Shown: in pieces, positions 17,626-25,375 of the stretch
Layout of the letters: each line of letters opens with the position of its first letter
Position numbering within the stretch: the first letter of the stretch is position 1
Assembly: GCA_938017515.1 (NCBI GenBank)
Contig: CALIJJ010000047.1
Span: 1 to 44,163, forward strand
Direction: 5' to 3'
Length of the DNA stretch: 44,163 nt
Origin: an uncultured Pseudanabaenaceae cyanobacterium
Lineage (GTDB): Bacteria; Cyanobacteriota; Cyanobacteriia; PCC-9006; JAAUQQ01
Notes under the pieces: generated by a model
What the model was told of the DNA's origin: nothing
Databases searched by the model: none
What the model saw: the letters and a program-made list of their open reading frames with translations, nothing else
Program-made: the position numbers and the translations under genes

Positions 17626-17822
17626 ACGCCTTAGCGCAAGCCATGTCCATGGATTGAATGGGATGCGAACGGGTCATCAGCTTCTTGATTTCAGAGCATG
17701 AACCGGTGCAGGGCCAGAGAACTCAGGTCTGGCAATGGGCGCTCTTTACTCTCTTGCTACGGGGCGATGCTTTGCGGCTCGTAACGGTAGACGAACTGTT
17801 GAAAAAGCAACCAATGTGCCTC

Positions 17823-17864
17823 ACTGTCCTGAATCAACTGTCCTGAATCAACTGTCCCGAATCA
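17823..17864. repeat. Three-copy 14-bp tandem repeat
   Basis: ACTGTCCTGAATCA at 17823-17836 and 17837-17850, and ACTGTCCCGAATCA at 17851-17864. The three copies differ at a single base. Confidence 0.9.
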
Positions 17865-18486
17865 TTAGAACGTCTCCGAAGCAGTTGGCCTGAAACAAAC
17901 ATAGCCTTTGCCGCTGCTAGTTTCCCTTCAACACAAGCTCAGGGGGAGCGGAACCGCTCAACCCGCAAAACCGTGGGCGTGCCAGGGTCGAGGGCTGAGC
18001 GAAGTCGAAGCCCGGTCAGCAAGAAAGCTGTGTCCGCTCACTTAGGACAATTGAAAAGCTGAGGGCCATCGGGTGCGCGAGCTGAGTCGCGGCAGCTTTC
18101 ATTCGAGGTTTGCGCCTGGGCTAGGCGCGATCGCATCGAGGTAGCTGAATGGGAGTCTGAGAATTTGTTTTGGGGCGTTGTGATTGCCGATCCATCCATG
18201 AGGCTTCTGCGTACAGTCGCGGAGATCTTGCTTGAGTCTTGCTCGCGACTCCACCCTCCAGGACGAGGCATGCCATTGCACTCCCTTTGAGGCAAATCTA
18301 TATGAAACCTGTATAGAATCCAGTGTAACGAAAAGTGACTGTATTATGAGTGTGTAGGGTGATTGGCTTGCCGTAGCTGCCTCTAGGCCACTGGTTTCAT
18401 TGGTAAATTGTATTTGCAACGTTTCACTCACGAGGGTGCTGTCGCTTGGTGTTGGGTCGATGCTGTTGTTAGGTTTTCCTTAAAAA

Positions 18487-18594
18487 ATGCAAAAGAGTAA
18501 TGCGAAGGTGGTTGCTGTTGTCACGAGTCTAGCCTCCTGTGTCTGGTTGGGGCTGTTCTCGTTTGTGTATTGGAAGCTGTCCACGGGGATCTAG
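18487..18594 (+). pseudogene. Possible N-terminal remnant of a membrane-anchored protein
   Basis: ATG at 18487 opens 35 codons with a lysine-bearing start and a strongly hydrophobic helix (VVAVVTSLASCVWLGLFSFV), ending in TAG. The frame used from about 18555 to 18716 is a different one and reads VHGDLAATGEDEIHNG and onward to a TAA. A single frameshift would join them. The parent family is not recognised, so this is tentative. Confidence 0.25.
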
Positions 18595-18788
18595 CAGCAA
18601 CCGGGGAAGATGAGATTCACAACGGTCATGGGCGGTTGTCTCCATTGGCCCAAGCGGTCCAAGCATTTGAGGCAGACATAGGTAATCCAACTCAATCGTG
18701 CAACAAAGCCGTCTAAGGGAATAAAATAGTCTCATAGAAATTACGGACTTGGCCCGCCGGCGTGATGTCTGACGAATACATCTAGATT

Positions 18789-19238
18789 GTGACCGACGAG
18801 GGTGGGGCATTGGCTACTGTGCCTCCGGCGGCTGAGCCAATGCGGGATGGTAGTCGAGATTGGAATTTGGGAAACAATCCCTACGGGACATCGCCTGCGC
18901 CCATTTCCAAAGGTGGAACCTCTCGTTCGGGTCGAGTGCAGGTGAGTGCGTCGTGGTTGGAACAGAATCTAAAGGATTTTTTGAAAGTGACGGGGCGGGT
19001 GCTGAAGCACGCCATATATAGCGCTGGGGATGTGGCGGGGATGGAGCTGGAGGAGGTGGAGTTGACGGTGGAGGTGAATGGCGAGGGTGAGATTAGTTTG
19101 ATGGGCTCGGGCGTGAAAACGGGCGGAAAGGGTGCGATGACGCTGAAGTTTAAGAAAGCACCTGCTTCGAGTCCATCCACCTCGGACTCATCCACCTCGG
19201 ATTCATCCACTTCAGGCAACGCTACCTCCAGCAACTAA
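18789..19238 (+). CDS. Small Pepco/Trypco-like protein paired with a caspase-like protease
   Basis: A protein of up to 149 residues. The conserved-looking core (about 50-122) reads VQVSASWLEQNLKDFLKVTG, then GMELEEVELTVEVNGEGEIS and GSGVKTGGKGAMTLKFKK, a helix plus beta hairpins. This resembles the small peptidase-co-occurring domains (Pepco/Trypco type) that sit beside caspases and trypsin-like proteases in conflict-system loci. The C-terminal 25 residues are Ser/Thr-rich. It overlaps the caspase start as TAATG, so translation is coupled. The start is uncertain: GTG at 18789 is used, ATG at 18840 is possible. An upstream ATG at 18765 is in frame but is followed by a TAG at 18783. Confidence 0.7.
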   Translation: MTDEGGALATVPPAAEPMRDGSRDWNLGNNPYGTSPAPISKGGTSRSGRVQVSASWLEQNLKDFLKVTGRVLKHAIYSAGDVAGMELEEVELTVEVNGEGEISLMGSGVKTGGKGAMTLKFKKAPASSPSTSDSSTSDSSTSGNATSSN

Positions 19239-20545
19239 TGTCACGCAATTGGGCCTTCGTCATTGGCATTAATCAGTACACGAACTTCCCGCAACTGCGT
19301 TTTGCGAAGCGGGATGCGGAGGCGATGCGCGATTTTTTCGTGGATGAGGCGCGGTTTGAGGGGGTATGGCTATTTACGGATGATTCGCCGCCGCAGATTT
19401 TGCCCAATGGCAGTCGGATTTCAACGCAGCCGACGGTGGGAAATCTGATTTCGCTGTTGGAGGATCGGTTTAACCAGCCGTTTTTGGAGAAGGGGGATAA
19501 CTGCTGGTTTTTCTTTGCGGGCCATGGTGGGCAGCATCGCAATCAGGATTTTTTGATGCCTCAGGATGCGAATCCGCGAGCGGTGGAGCGGACGGCGATT
19601 TCGGTGAATGATGTGCGGGAGCGACTGATCCGCTGCGGGGCGGATAATGTGATTTTGCTCCTGGATGCTTGCCGGACGGAGGGGGCGCGGGACGGCGGCG
19701 GAATCGGAGCGGAGACGCAGCCGGGGATTATTACGGTGTCGTCCTGTGGGCCAACGGAGCAGTCTTGGGAGATTGAGGATTTGGGGCATGGGGCGTTTAC
19801 CTATGCACTGTTAGAAGCGTTGCGGCTGAGTGGTGAGCGCAACTGTGCGACGGTGGAGCGGCTAGGGCAGTATCTGCGGGATAGAGTCCCAAGGTTGTGT
19901 CAGCAATATAAGAAGTGGCCGGAGCAGATGCCTCGGACGGCGGCGGATCCGGCGGAGAAGTTACATTTTATTCTGCAGCCGAGCTGTGCGACGTTGGCGG
20001 ATATTGCGGTGATGAAGGAGGATGCCTACGAAGCGGAGGTGGGTGGCAATCTGGAGCTGGCGGAGCAGATTTGGATCCGGGTGATTGTGGCGGCGCAGGG
20101 ACGGGATATGAAGGCACTGCGGGCGTTGCAGCGGCTGGAGCGATTGCGGACAGAAGGAGCTGGGTCTCAGCAGCAACCTCAACCCATGGAGCAATTGGAG
20201 ATAAGGGATACCTCAGAAGGACAGCCCTCTGCCACCCCTGCATCCCCAATCGAAGAAATCCTTGCTGATCAACCCAAATTCATAAGACTCAGACGTATTC
20301 GTTCGCTTCAGCCAGGAATCGAAGTCAAGCCTGAATGGTTGGAAGTTTTGCGTTTAGCTTTTTCGGAAGGGTTGCAGGATAGGGCGATCGCAGAAAAAAT
20401 GCAGATTCAGGCAGGTACGGTAAGGCACTACTGGCGGAAATTGTATGATGTGCTCGACATTGATCCTGAGAGCGAGCGTGAGGTTGGCCGAAATCTCAGG
20501 ACATTGGCGCAAATACGTGCCCGTGAGAAAGGACTGATCGATTAG
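19238..20545 (+). CDS. Caspase-like (peptidase C14) protein with C-terminal helix-turn-helix
   Basis: A 435-residue protein. The N-terminal caspase-hemoglobinase fold (about 1-245) has the strand WAFVIGINQY, the catalytic His H96 in FFAGHGGQ, and the catalytic Cys C145 in LLLDACRTEG, so the dyad is intact. Residues about 250-310 are helical. A Gln/Pro linker leads to a C-terminal domain (about 365-435) resembling a LuxR-type helix-turn-helix (FSEGLQDRAIAEKMQIQAGTV, then RHYWRKLYDVLDI). Bacterial caspases of this kind cleave proteins after basic or acidic residues and often act in conflict or cell-death systems. A DNA-binding module on one is unusual. It is coupled to the preceding small gene. 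Codons up to about 20150 favour G at third positions. Confidence 0.88.
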   Translation: MSRNWAFVIGINQYTNFPQLRFAKRDAEAMRDFFVDEARFEGVWLFTDDSPPQILPNGSRISTQPTVGNLISLLEDRFNQPFLEKGDNCWFFFAGHGGQHRNQDFLMPQDANPRAVERTAISVNDVRERLIRCGADNVILLLDACRTEGARDGGGIGAETQPGIITVSSCGPTEQSWEIEDLGHGAFTYALLEALRLSGERNCATVERLGQYLRDRVPRLCQQYKKWPEQMPRTAADPAEKLHFILQPSCATLADIAVMKEDAYEAEVGGNLELAEQIWIRVIVAAQGRDMKALRALQRLERLRTEGAGSQQQPQPMEQLEIRDTSEGQPSATPASPIEEILADQPKFIRLRRIRSLQPGIEVKPEWLEVLRLAFSEGLQDRAIAEKMQIQAGTVRHYWRKLYDVLDIDPESEREVGRNLRTLAQIRAREKGLID

Positions 20546-20572
20546 TACACAGGGTAATCAGTAAAGCCAGCA

Positions 20573-21559
20573 TCAACCATTGCCCAAGCTAAAACGCTCA
20601 TAAAACTCGTTGAGCTTCCGCCGCAGCGTTTCCTTCGGAATCAACTTCGTCTCATACTCAGCCACAACTGTCGGACTCAGCGCACGGCTCAGTGCATACT
20701 CCACCACCTCATCATCCTTGTCCCGGCAGAGCAGCACGCCAATGCTGGGATTTTCATGGGGCTTCTTGAGGTCGCGATCGAGTGCCTCCAAATAGAACTC
20801 CAGCTGACCTAAATATTCCGGCTTGAACTTATCGACTTTGAGCTCAAAGGCCACCAGACTCTGAAGTTCGCGGTGGAAGAAGAGTAAATCAACAAAAAAA
20901 TCGCTGCTGCCAACCTGAAGCCGATACTCCTCGCCGAGGAACGTAAAATCACGACCCAATTCCAGGATGAAATCCTTGAGACAACGGACCAGTGCAGTTT
21001 TGAGGTCATTTTCAGAGTGGTCAGGGGGCAGATTGAGAAAATCGAGGACGTAGCTGTCACGGAAGACGCCAGCCAGTTGGGGCTGTTGAGTTGGAATTTT
21101 GCCGTCAGCCAGTCGGGTGCGTTCGTAAATGCCGCTGTTGATTTGGCGATCGAGTTCGCGGGTACTGTAGCGTTCGGTAGCTGCAAGGTTCAGGTAGAAG
21201 TAGCGCTCCTCCTGGGTTTTGCAACGAGAGATGAGAATGGAATGATGCGTCCAGCTTAATTGTGTCAGCAGTGATGACACAATTTCTTCACCTGGGTAAG
21301 TCTCGTAGAACTGGCGCATTCTGTAGAGGTTACGCCGCTCGAATCCCTTGATACCGGGTTCTTGGGTTTGAATAAAATCAGCAAGCTGTTGGATTGTTTT
21401 TTTGCCCCATTCACTGGCAGCTAGGCGTTGGCTGATGTATCTGCCAATATGCCAGTACAACTGAATAAGTTCTTTATTAGCAGTTGTGAGGACTTTTTGT
21501 TGAGCCGTTTGGATGAGCGTGAGGATTTCGGTGAACTGGGGTTGGAGGTTATTGGCCAT
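20573..21559 (-). CDS. YhcG/DUF1016-type PD-(D/E)XK nuclease-domain protein
   Basis: A 328-residue protein. The N-terminal helical domain (about 1-150) has the DUF1016 signatures LIQLYWHIGRYISQR, GFERRNLYRMRQFY and LSWTHHSILI. The C-terminal nuclease core has D224 in FFVDLLFFHR and E239-x-K241 in VAFELKVDKFKPE, so the catalytic triad is present. Members are predicted DNA nucleases, frequently found in defence or mobile regions, with no firmly established role. It converges with the caspase gene, the stop codons being about 25 bases apart. The ATG at 21559 is the natural start. Confidence 0.9.
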   Translation of the reverse strand: MANNLQPQFTEILTLIQTAQQKVLTTANKELIQLYWHIGRYISQRLAASEWGKKTIQQLADFIQTQEPGIKGFERRNLYRMRQFYETYPGEEIVSSLLTQLSWTHHSILISRCKTQEERYFYLNLAATERYSTRELDRQINSGIYERTRLADGKIPTQQPQLAGVFRDSYVLDFLNLPPDHSENDLKTALVRCLKDFILELGRDFTFLGEEYRLQVGSSDFFVDLLFFHRELQSLVAFELKVDKFKPEYLGQLEFYLEALDRDLKKPHENPSIGVLLCRDKDDEVVEYALSRALSPTVVAEYETKLIPKETLRRKLNEFYERFSLGNG

Positions 21560-21777
21560 GGGCAGTTGCCTCCGCTAGGGTCATGCTAGGTGGAATGCTG
21601 ATACTGATGTTTCCGAAGAAACGCGATCGACATTATCAAGTAGAAAGCCCTCTCTGACAACGTTTGGACTGTGAGTCATTGGAGTTAGATTTCAGGATAC
21701 TCCCAGATTAGGACGAACACTCGGTATCTTGGCCCTTACAATTGGAAGGTTAAAAAATCCTTTTTCTATCCAGTCCA

Positions 21778-23229
21778 ATGGCGCTCCAGCTCTACAACAC
21801 CCTGACCCGCAAAAAAGAAGCCTTCCAGCCCCTCACCGAAGGCCAGGTCAAGATGTACTGCTGCGGCGTCACCGTCTACGACTATAGCCACCTCGGGCAC
21901 GCCCGCTGCTACGTCGCCTGGGACACCCTGCGCCGCTACCTGCTCTGGCGCGGCTACGCCGTCCAGTACGTGCAAAACTTCACCGACATCGACGACAAAA
22001 TCCTCAACCGCGCCCTCAAAGAAGGCGTCACCATGGAGGACATCTCCGAAAAATACATCGCCGCCTATCTCGAAGACATGGCGCGGCTCAACGTCAAAGA
22101 AGCCGACTCTTACCCCCGCGCCACCCACACCCTCGACGGCATCAAACGGCTGATCCACGAACTCGAACAAAAAGAAATGGCCTACGCCTCCGGTGGCGAC
22201 GTCTACTTCCGCGTGCGCCAATTCGACGGCTACGGCAAACTCGCCGGACGCACCCTCGACGACATGGAAGCAGGCCGCAGCGGTCGAGTGGATGCACCCG
22301 CAACACCCGAAGACACAAAAAAACAAGACCCCTTCGACTTTGCCCTCTGGAAAGCCGCCAAACCCAACGAACCCTTCTGGGAATCCGACTGGGGTAACGG
22401 TCGCCCCGGCTGGCACATCGAATGCTCCGCCATGGTGCGCGACGAACTCGGCAACACCATCGACATCCACATGGGCGGTGCAGATTTACAATTTCCCCAC
22501 CACGAAAACGAAATTGCCCAGTCCGAAGCCGCCACGGGCCATCCCCTGGCCAACTATTGGCTACACAACGGCATGGTCAACGTCGGCGGCGAGAAAATGT
22601 CCAAGTCCCTAGGCAACTTCACAACGATTCGTCAGCTCCTCGATGAAGGGGGCGTTGACCCGATGGTGATGCGGCTCTTTTTGTTGCAGGGGCAATACCG
22701 CAAACCGATTGACTTTACTGACGAGGCGATCGCCGCCACAACAAACGGCTGGGGAACCCTGAAAGAAGGCCTCCTGTTTGGTGACCAGTTCGGCAAAACG
22801 CTGGGCTGGAGCGGTGAAGCTGACTTCGATACGGATGCCTGCGATCGCTTCAACGCCGCCATGGATGATGATTTGAACACGTCGGGGGCGATCGCCGTCC
22901 TCTACGAACTCGCCAAAGAACTCCGTCGCGTCGGCAATATCATCGTCCACGAAGGCAAGACGGATGCGGATGCAACCATTCTTCAGCAGCATTGGAAAAC
23001 GCTAGTCAATCTAGCCGAAGTACTGGGGCTTGAAGCAGAGGCCGAAGTGGACACAGGAGTCGCGGATGGTCCGAGCGAAGCTGACATCGAAGCGCTGATC
23101 CAGCAGCGAGCCGACGCGAAAGCGGCCAAGAACTACGCCGAATCCGACCGCATCCGCGACGACCTCAAAGCCCAGGGCATTACGTTGATTGATAAGCCCG
23201 GTGGCGTCACAAACTGGATTCGCGAATAG
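21778..23229 (+). CDS. cysS: Cysteinyl-tRNA synthetase
   Basis: A 483-residue class I aminoacyl-tRNA synthetase that attaches cysteine to its tRNA. Visible are the zinc-ligand Cys near residue 29 (MYCCGVTVYDYSHLGHAR), the HIGH-type motif HLGH, FTDIDDKIL, the cysteine-binding WHIECSAM, the HHENEIAQ block with further zinc ligands, and the KMSKS motif at 273-277. The C-terminal DALR-type anticodon-binding helices end with DAKAAKNYAESDRIRDDLKAQGI, standard for the family. The length is normal and no part is missing. It is a single-gene unit with a hairpin after the stop. Confidence 0.97.
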   Translation: MALQLYNTLTRKKEAFQPLTEGQVKMYCCGVTVYDYSHLGHARCYVAWDTLRRYLLWRGYAVQYVQNFTDIDDKILNRALKEGVTMEDISEKYIAAYLEDMARLNVKEADSYPRATHTLDGIKRLIHELEQKEMAYASGGDVYFRVRQFDGYGKLAGRTLDDMEAGRSGRVDAPATPEDTKKQDPFDFALWKAAKPNEPFWESDWGNGRPGWHIECSAMVRDELGNTIDIHMGGADLQFPHHENEIAQSEAATGHPLANYWLHNGMVNVGGEKMSKSLGNFTTIRQLLDEGGVDPMVMRLFLLQGQYRKPIDFTDEAIAATTNGWGTLKEGLLFGDQFGKTLGWSGEADFDTDACDRFNAAMDDDLNTSGAIAVLYELAKELRRVGNIIVHEGKTDADATILQQHWKTLVNLAEVLGLEAEAEVDTGVADGPSEADIEALIQQRADAKAAKNYAESDRIRDDLKAQGITLIDKPGGVTNWIRE

Positions 23230-23245
23230 GGGACGAGACTGTTGT

Positions 23246-23272
23246 CAGACCCCACTTGACTGTAGGGGTCTG
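23246..23272. terminator. Hairpin between cysS and the Coq4-like gene
   Basis: CAGACCCC (23246-23253) pairs perfectly with GGGGTCTG (23265-23272) around an 11-base loop. It lies between two converging stop codons. There is no T run, so rho-independence is uncertain. Confidence 0.5.
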
Positions 23273-23292
23273 AGAGTGTGGGATGGATGCTC

Positions 23293-23796
23293 CTACAGCA
23301 CCTGAAGATTAAACGCTCGACGAATCTCCCCCAGCGGCATATCCAAATAACCTTCCCAACCCGTCCAGGGCCATTTCTTCGTCATCTGGCGCGATCGCAC
23401 AACAATCTTCCCCCACGCAGGCAGCGCCATTACCATCACCTTCAACGTCTCCCAAGGCTTCAGCGACTTCATAATCACCTTCGACTCATCCGTCCCCAAG
23501 AAATCAAACACATACGCCTTCTTGCTCACATCAACCGCCAAAAAGGTCCACATATCCTGCAACATTTCATCCGCCATCGCGGTAGTTGTCCCAAAGACAA
23601 CGTGGGTTACATCATGATTCTTTAAATACGTGCCCAAGGTCTCACTGGACGCCTGGCTCGTATCAAATAACCCCGTATTTGCGGCGTAATAAATATCCAA
23701 TCCTTCCCGTAGGGTCAGCGCAGCATCCTGCTCCTGATACGCCAGCCTGACCTCACCCACCGTCGTCGGCTTCGTCATTGCCATGGAAGCATCCAT
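23293..23796 (-). CDS. Coq4-family protein
   Basis: A 167-residue protein. The signature is H61-D62-V-T-H65 followed, after 11 residues, by E77: the H-D-x-x-H-x11-E metal motif of Coq4, with the Gly four residues after the second His also in place. The C-terminus YLDMPLGEIRRAFNL fits the usual end of bacterial Coq4 proteins. In mitochondria and proteobacteria Coq4 acts in ubiquinone synthesis, but cyanobacteria make plastoquinone, so the substrate here must differ or be another prenyl compound. AAGGAG lies about 9 bases before the ATG. The gene converges on cysS and stands alone. Confidence 0.75.
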   Translation of the reverse strand: MDASMAMTKPTTVGEVRLAYQEQDAALTLREGLDIYYAANTGLFDTSQASSETLGTYLKNHDVTHVVFGTTTAMADEMLQDMWTFLAVDVSKKAYVFDFLGTDESKVIMKSLKPWETLKVMVMALPAWGKIVVRSRQMTKKWPWTGWEGYLDMPLGEIRRAFNLQVL

Positions 23797-24191
23797 TTTG
23801 CCTGACTCCTTACGCCATTGCTTGGATCGGAAAATGATTCACATCGAAAAATGATTCACATAAAAAACCATTCCATTGAACCTACCTGCATTTTAGCCAA
23901 TCCTTTTAGCACTTGGAGAAACGCCGTCAATGGTCAGACATTCATGCATCCAGCATTGCCGTTTCAAATACTACTTCTGCGCCCACAGAGCACGGACTTA
24001 GCCCAAACAAGAACCATGGGCCAAAACAAGACTTCACCAAAGATTTACCTCAATGTTCATCTCGCAAAACCTTCCCCACATCCGAGGAAAGCTCCGGTTC
24101 TAGACGGTTTATCCGGAAGATTGGAATAGAGGAGCGTCTATCAATAACGCGTTCCCCATTCACTTGATCTTGCAACTCAGGACCAGCATTT
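23797..24191. other. Divergent intergenic region, 395 bases
   Basis: No convincing gene is seen. AAAATGATTCACAT occurs twice with a 17-base period around 23831-23861. The region should carry promoters for the Coq4-like gene and for the start of the polysaccharide locus. Confidence 0.45.
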
Positions 24192-25229
24192 ATGACTTCG
24201 CCCTCGCCCATTCCCCCGGTGACGACGAGTACAGTAACGAGCGACGCCCAGACCCGTCAAACGCGATCGCCCCTTGTCAGCATCCTTATCAATAACTACA
24301 ACTACGAAAGCTACTTACCAGAGGCGCTCGAAAGCACCCTCAATCAAACCTACCCCCATGTGGAAGTGGTGGTGGTGGACGACGGTTCGACCGACCAATC
24401 CTGTGCAGTGATCGAACGGTACTGCAACCTGGCCAACGAGGCGATCGCTCCTGCCTCCCAACGCATCGTTCCTGTGTTCAAACCCAATGGTGGACAGGCA
24501 TCGGCGTTTAATGCGGGGGTGGCGGCCAGCCGGGGCGAAATTCTCTGTTTTTTAGATGCAGACGACTATTTCGCGCCGGAAAAAATCAGCCGCATCGTCG
24601 AGTATTTTGAGCAATATCCCGAAGCTGGGTGGCTGTTCCATGAATTGCAGGAGGTGGACGGTGAGGGGAAGGAGCTGCCCGATGGCGATCGCCCCATCCT
24701 GACCAAATTTGCTAGTGTTGACTTCCGTCCAGCTCTCCGCCAGGGAGACTCTCTTCCCTACCTTCCCGCCACCAGCGGTCTCTGCTTCCGCCGCGACACG
24801 CTGCTGCAACTCCAGGCTGTCCCCCCAGCAATGCGGATCTGTGCCGATAATTTTTTGCGGTTGGCTTCAACGTGTTTGGCTGCGGGGTTGCTCGTGCCGG
24901 AAAAACTGGCAGTCCACCGAATGCATGGAAAAAACTTCTACGAGCAGCGCACCAACATTAGCTTCATGGACGCTGCCACGGATATCAAAACCTCCTATTA
25001 CCTCAAGCAGCAGTTCCCCCAGGCAGGTCCCTACGCGGATCGTTTGTTTTCCCATGCGGTGGGTCAACTCGCCGGTCAAGATGGCATCAAAAAAGTCTTC
25101 AGCGTCCCCGAGTCTAAGCCCTATCTCCAGCAACACTTTGGCCTGGGTAATGGTCTGGGCTGTGGCCTGCGAATCGCATACAACTATTTGAAAGCCAGCC
25201 GGTCTTTGAAAGCCAGCAGAGCGGCCTAG
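24192..25229 (+). CDS. Family 2 glycosyltransferase of the polysaccharide locus
   Basis: A 345-residue GT-A glycosyltransferase. After a Ser/Thr/Pro-rich leader (about 1-26) come VSILINNYNYESYLPEAL, VVVVDDGSTDQS, NGGQASAFNAGV and the D-x-D motif in CFLDADDYF. A later acidic residue (about 215-225, AMRICADNFLRL) and HRMHGKNFYEQ belong to the acceptor side. The sugar and acceptor cannot be told. The C-terminus contains an exact 12-base repeat (25188-25199 and 25206-25217) giving LKASRSLKASR. It is the first gene of the exopolysaccharide region and ends before a strong terminator. Confidence 0.9.
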   Translation: MTSPSPIPPVTTSTVTSDAQTRQTRSPLVSILINNYNYESYLPEALESTLNQTYPHVEVVVVDDGSTDQSCAVIERYCNLANEAIAPASQRIVPVFKPNGGQASAFNAGVAASRGEILCFLDADDYFAPEKISRIVEYFEQYPEAGWLFHELQEVDGEGKELPDGDRPILTKFASVDFRPALRQGDSLPYLPATSGLCFRRDTLLQLQAVPPAMRICADNFLRLASTCLAAGLLVPEKLAVHRMHGKNFYEQRTNISFMDAATDIKTSYYLKQQFPQAGPYADRLFSHAVGQLAGQDGIKKVFSVPESKPYLQQHFGLGNGLGCGLRIAYNYLKASRSLKASRAA

Positions 25230-25272
25230 AGAACGGCATTGGCAAGCATTAGACCGCTTGCATAAAGTTCTG

Positions 25273-25305
25273 GCCCCTCTCCCGTACTGGGAAGAGGGGC
25301 TTTTT
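25273..25305 (+). terminator. Rho-independent terminator after the GT2 gene
   Basis: GCCCCTCTCCC (25273-25283) pairs with GGGAAGAGGGGC (25289-25300, one bulged A) over a 5-base loop, followed by TTTTT at 25301-25305. This is a GC-rich stem with U tail in the rightward direction. Confidence 0.85.
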
Positions 25306-25375
25306 AACGCCCCTTTCCTTAGCTTTGGGAGCAAGGGGCTGAGTTTAACGTTAGCTGAGCTCACGGCTTCAGCGA

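Larger units (their letters stand above)
17626..18764. other. Gene-poor 1.1-kb region with repeats and a possible decayed gene
   Basis: No intact gene of convincing quality is visible. The region holds a 14-bp triple tandem repeat (17823-17864), a 14-base palindrome GAGCGG-aa-CCGCTC (17946-17959), and a REP-like stretch with GGGCTGAGCGAAGTCGAAG and matching CCC (17985-18013). At 18487-18594 a 35-codon frame encodes a membrane-like helix. A different frame then stays open to 18716, which reads like the remains of a frameshifted, membrane-anchored protein. Promoters for the caspase cassette should lie near its right end. Confidence 0.5.

Noticed and set aside
17658..17846. 62-codon rightward frame after the 17314 gene
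   Set aside because: No ribosome site or family features, and its end runs into the 14-bp tandem repeat. Kept only as part of the gene-poor region.
17985..18013. GGGCTGAGCGAAGTCGAAG stretch as an insertion-sequence end
   Set aside because: It resembles dispersed REP-like motifs, but no transposase, target duplication or matching partner end is visible in the window.
18099..18431. 110-codon leftward frame in the gene-poor region
   Set aside because: It needs a GTG start without a ribosome site, has no recognisable motif or domain pattern, and overlaps other equally weak frames.
18529..18810. 93-codon leftward frame upstream of the caspase cassette
   Set aside because: Composition is Arg/Cys/Pro-rich, typical of antisense reading, and it overlaps the better-supported start of the Pepco-like gene.
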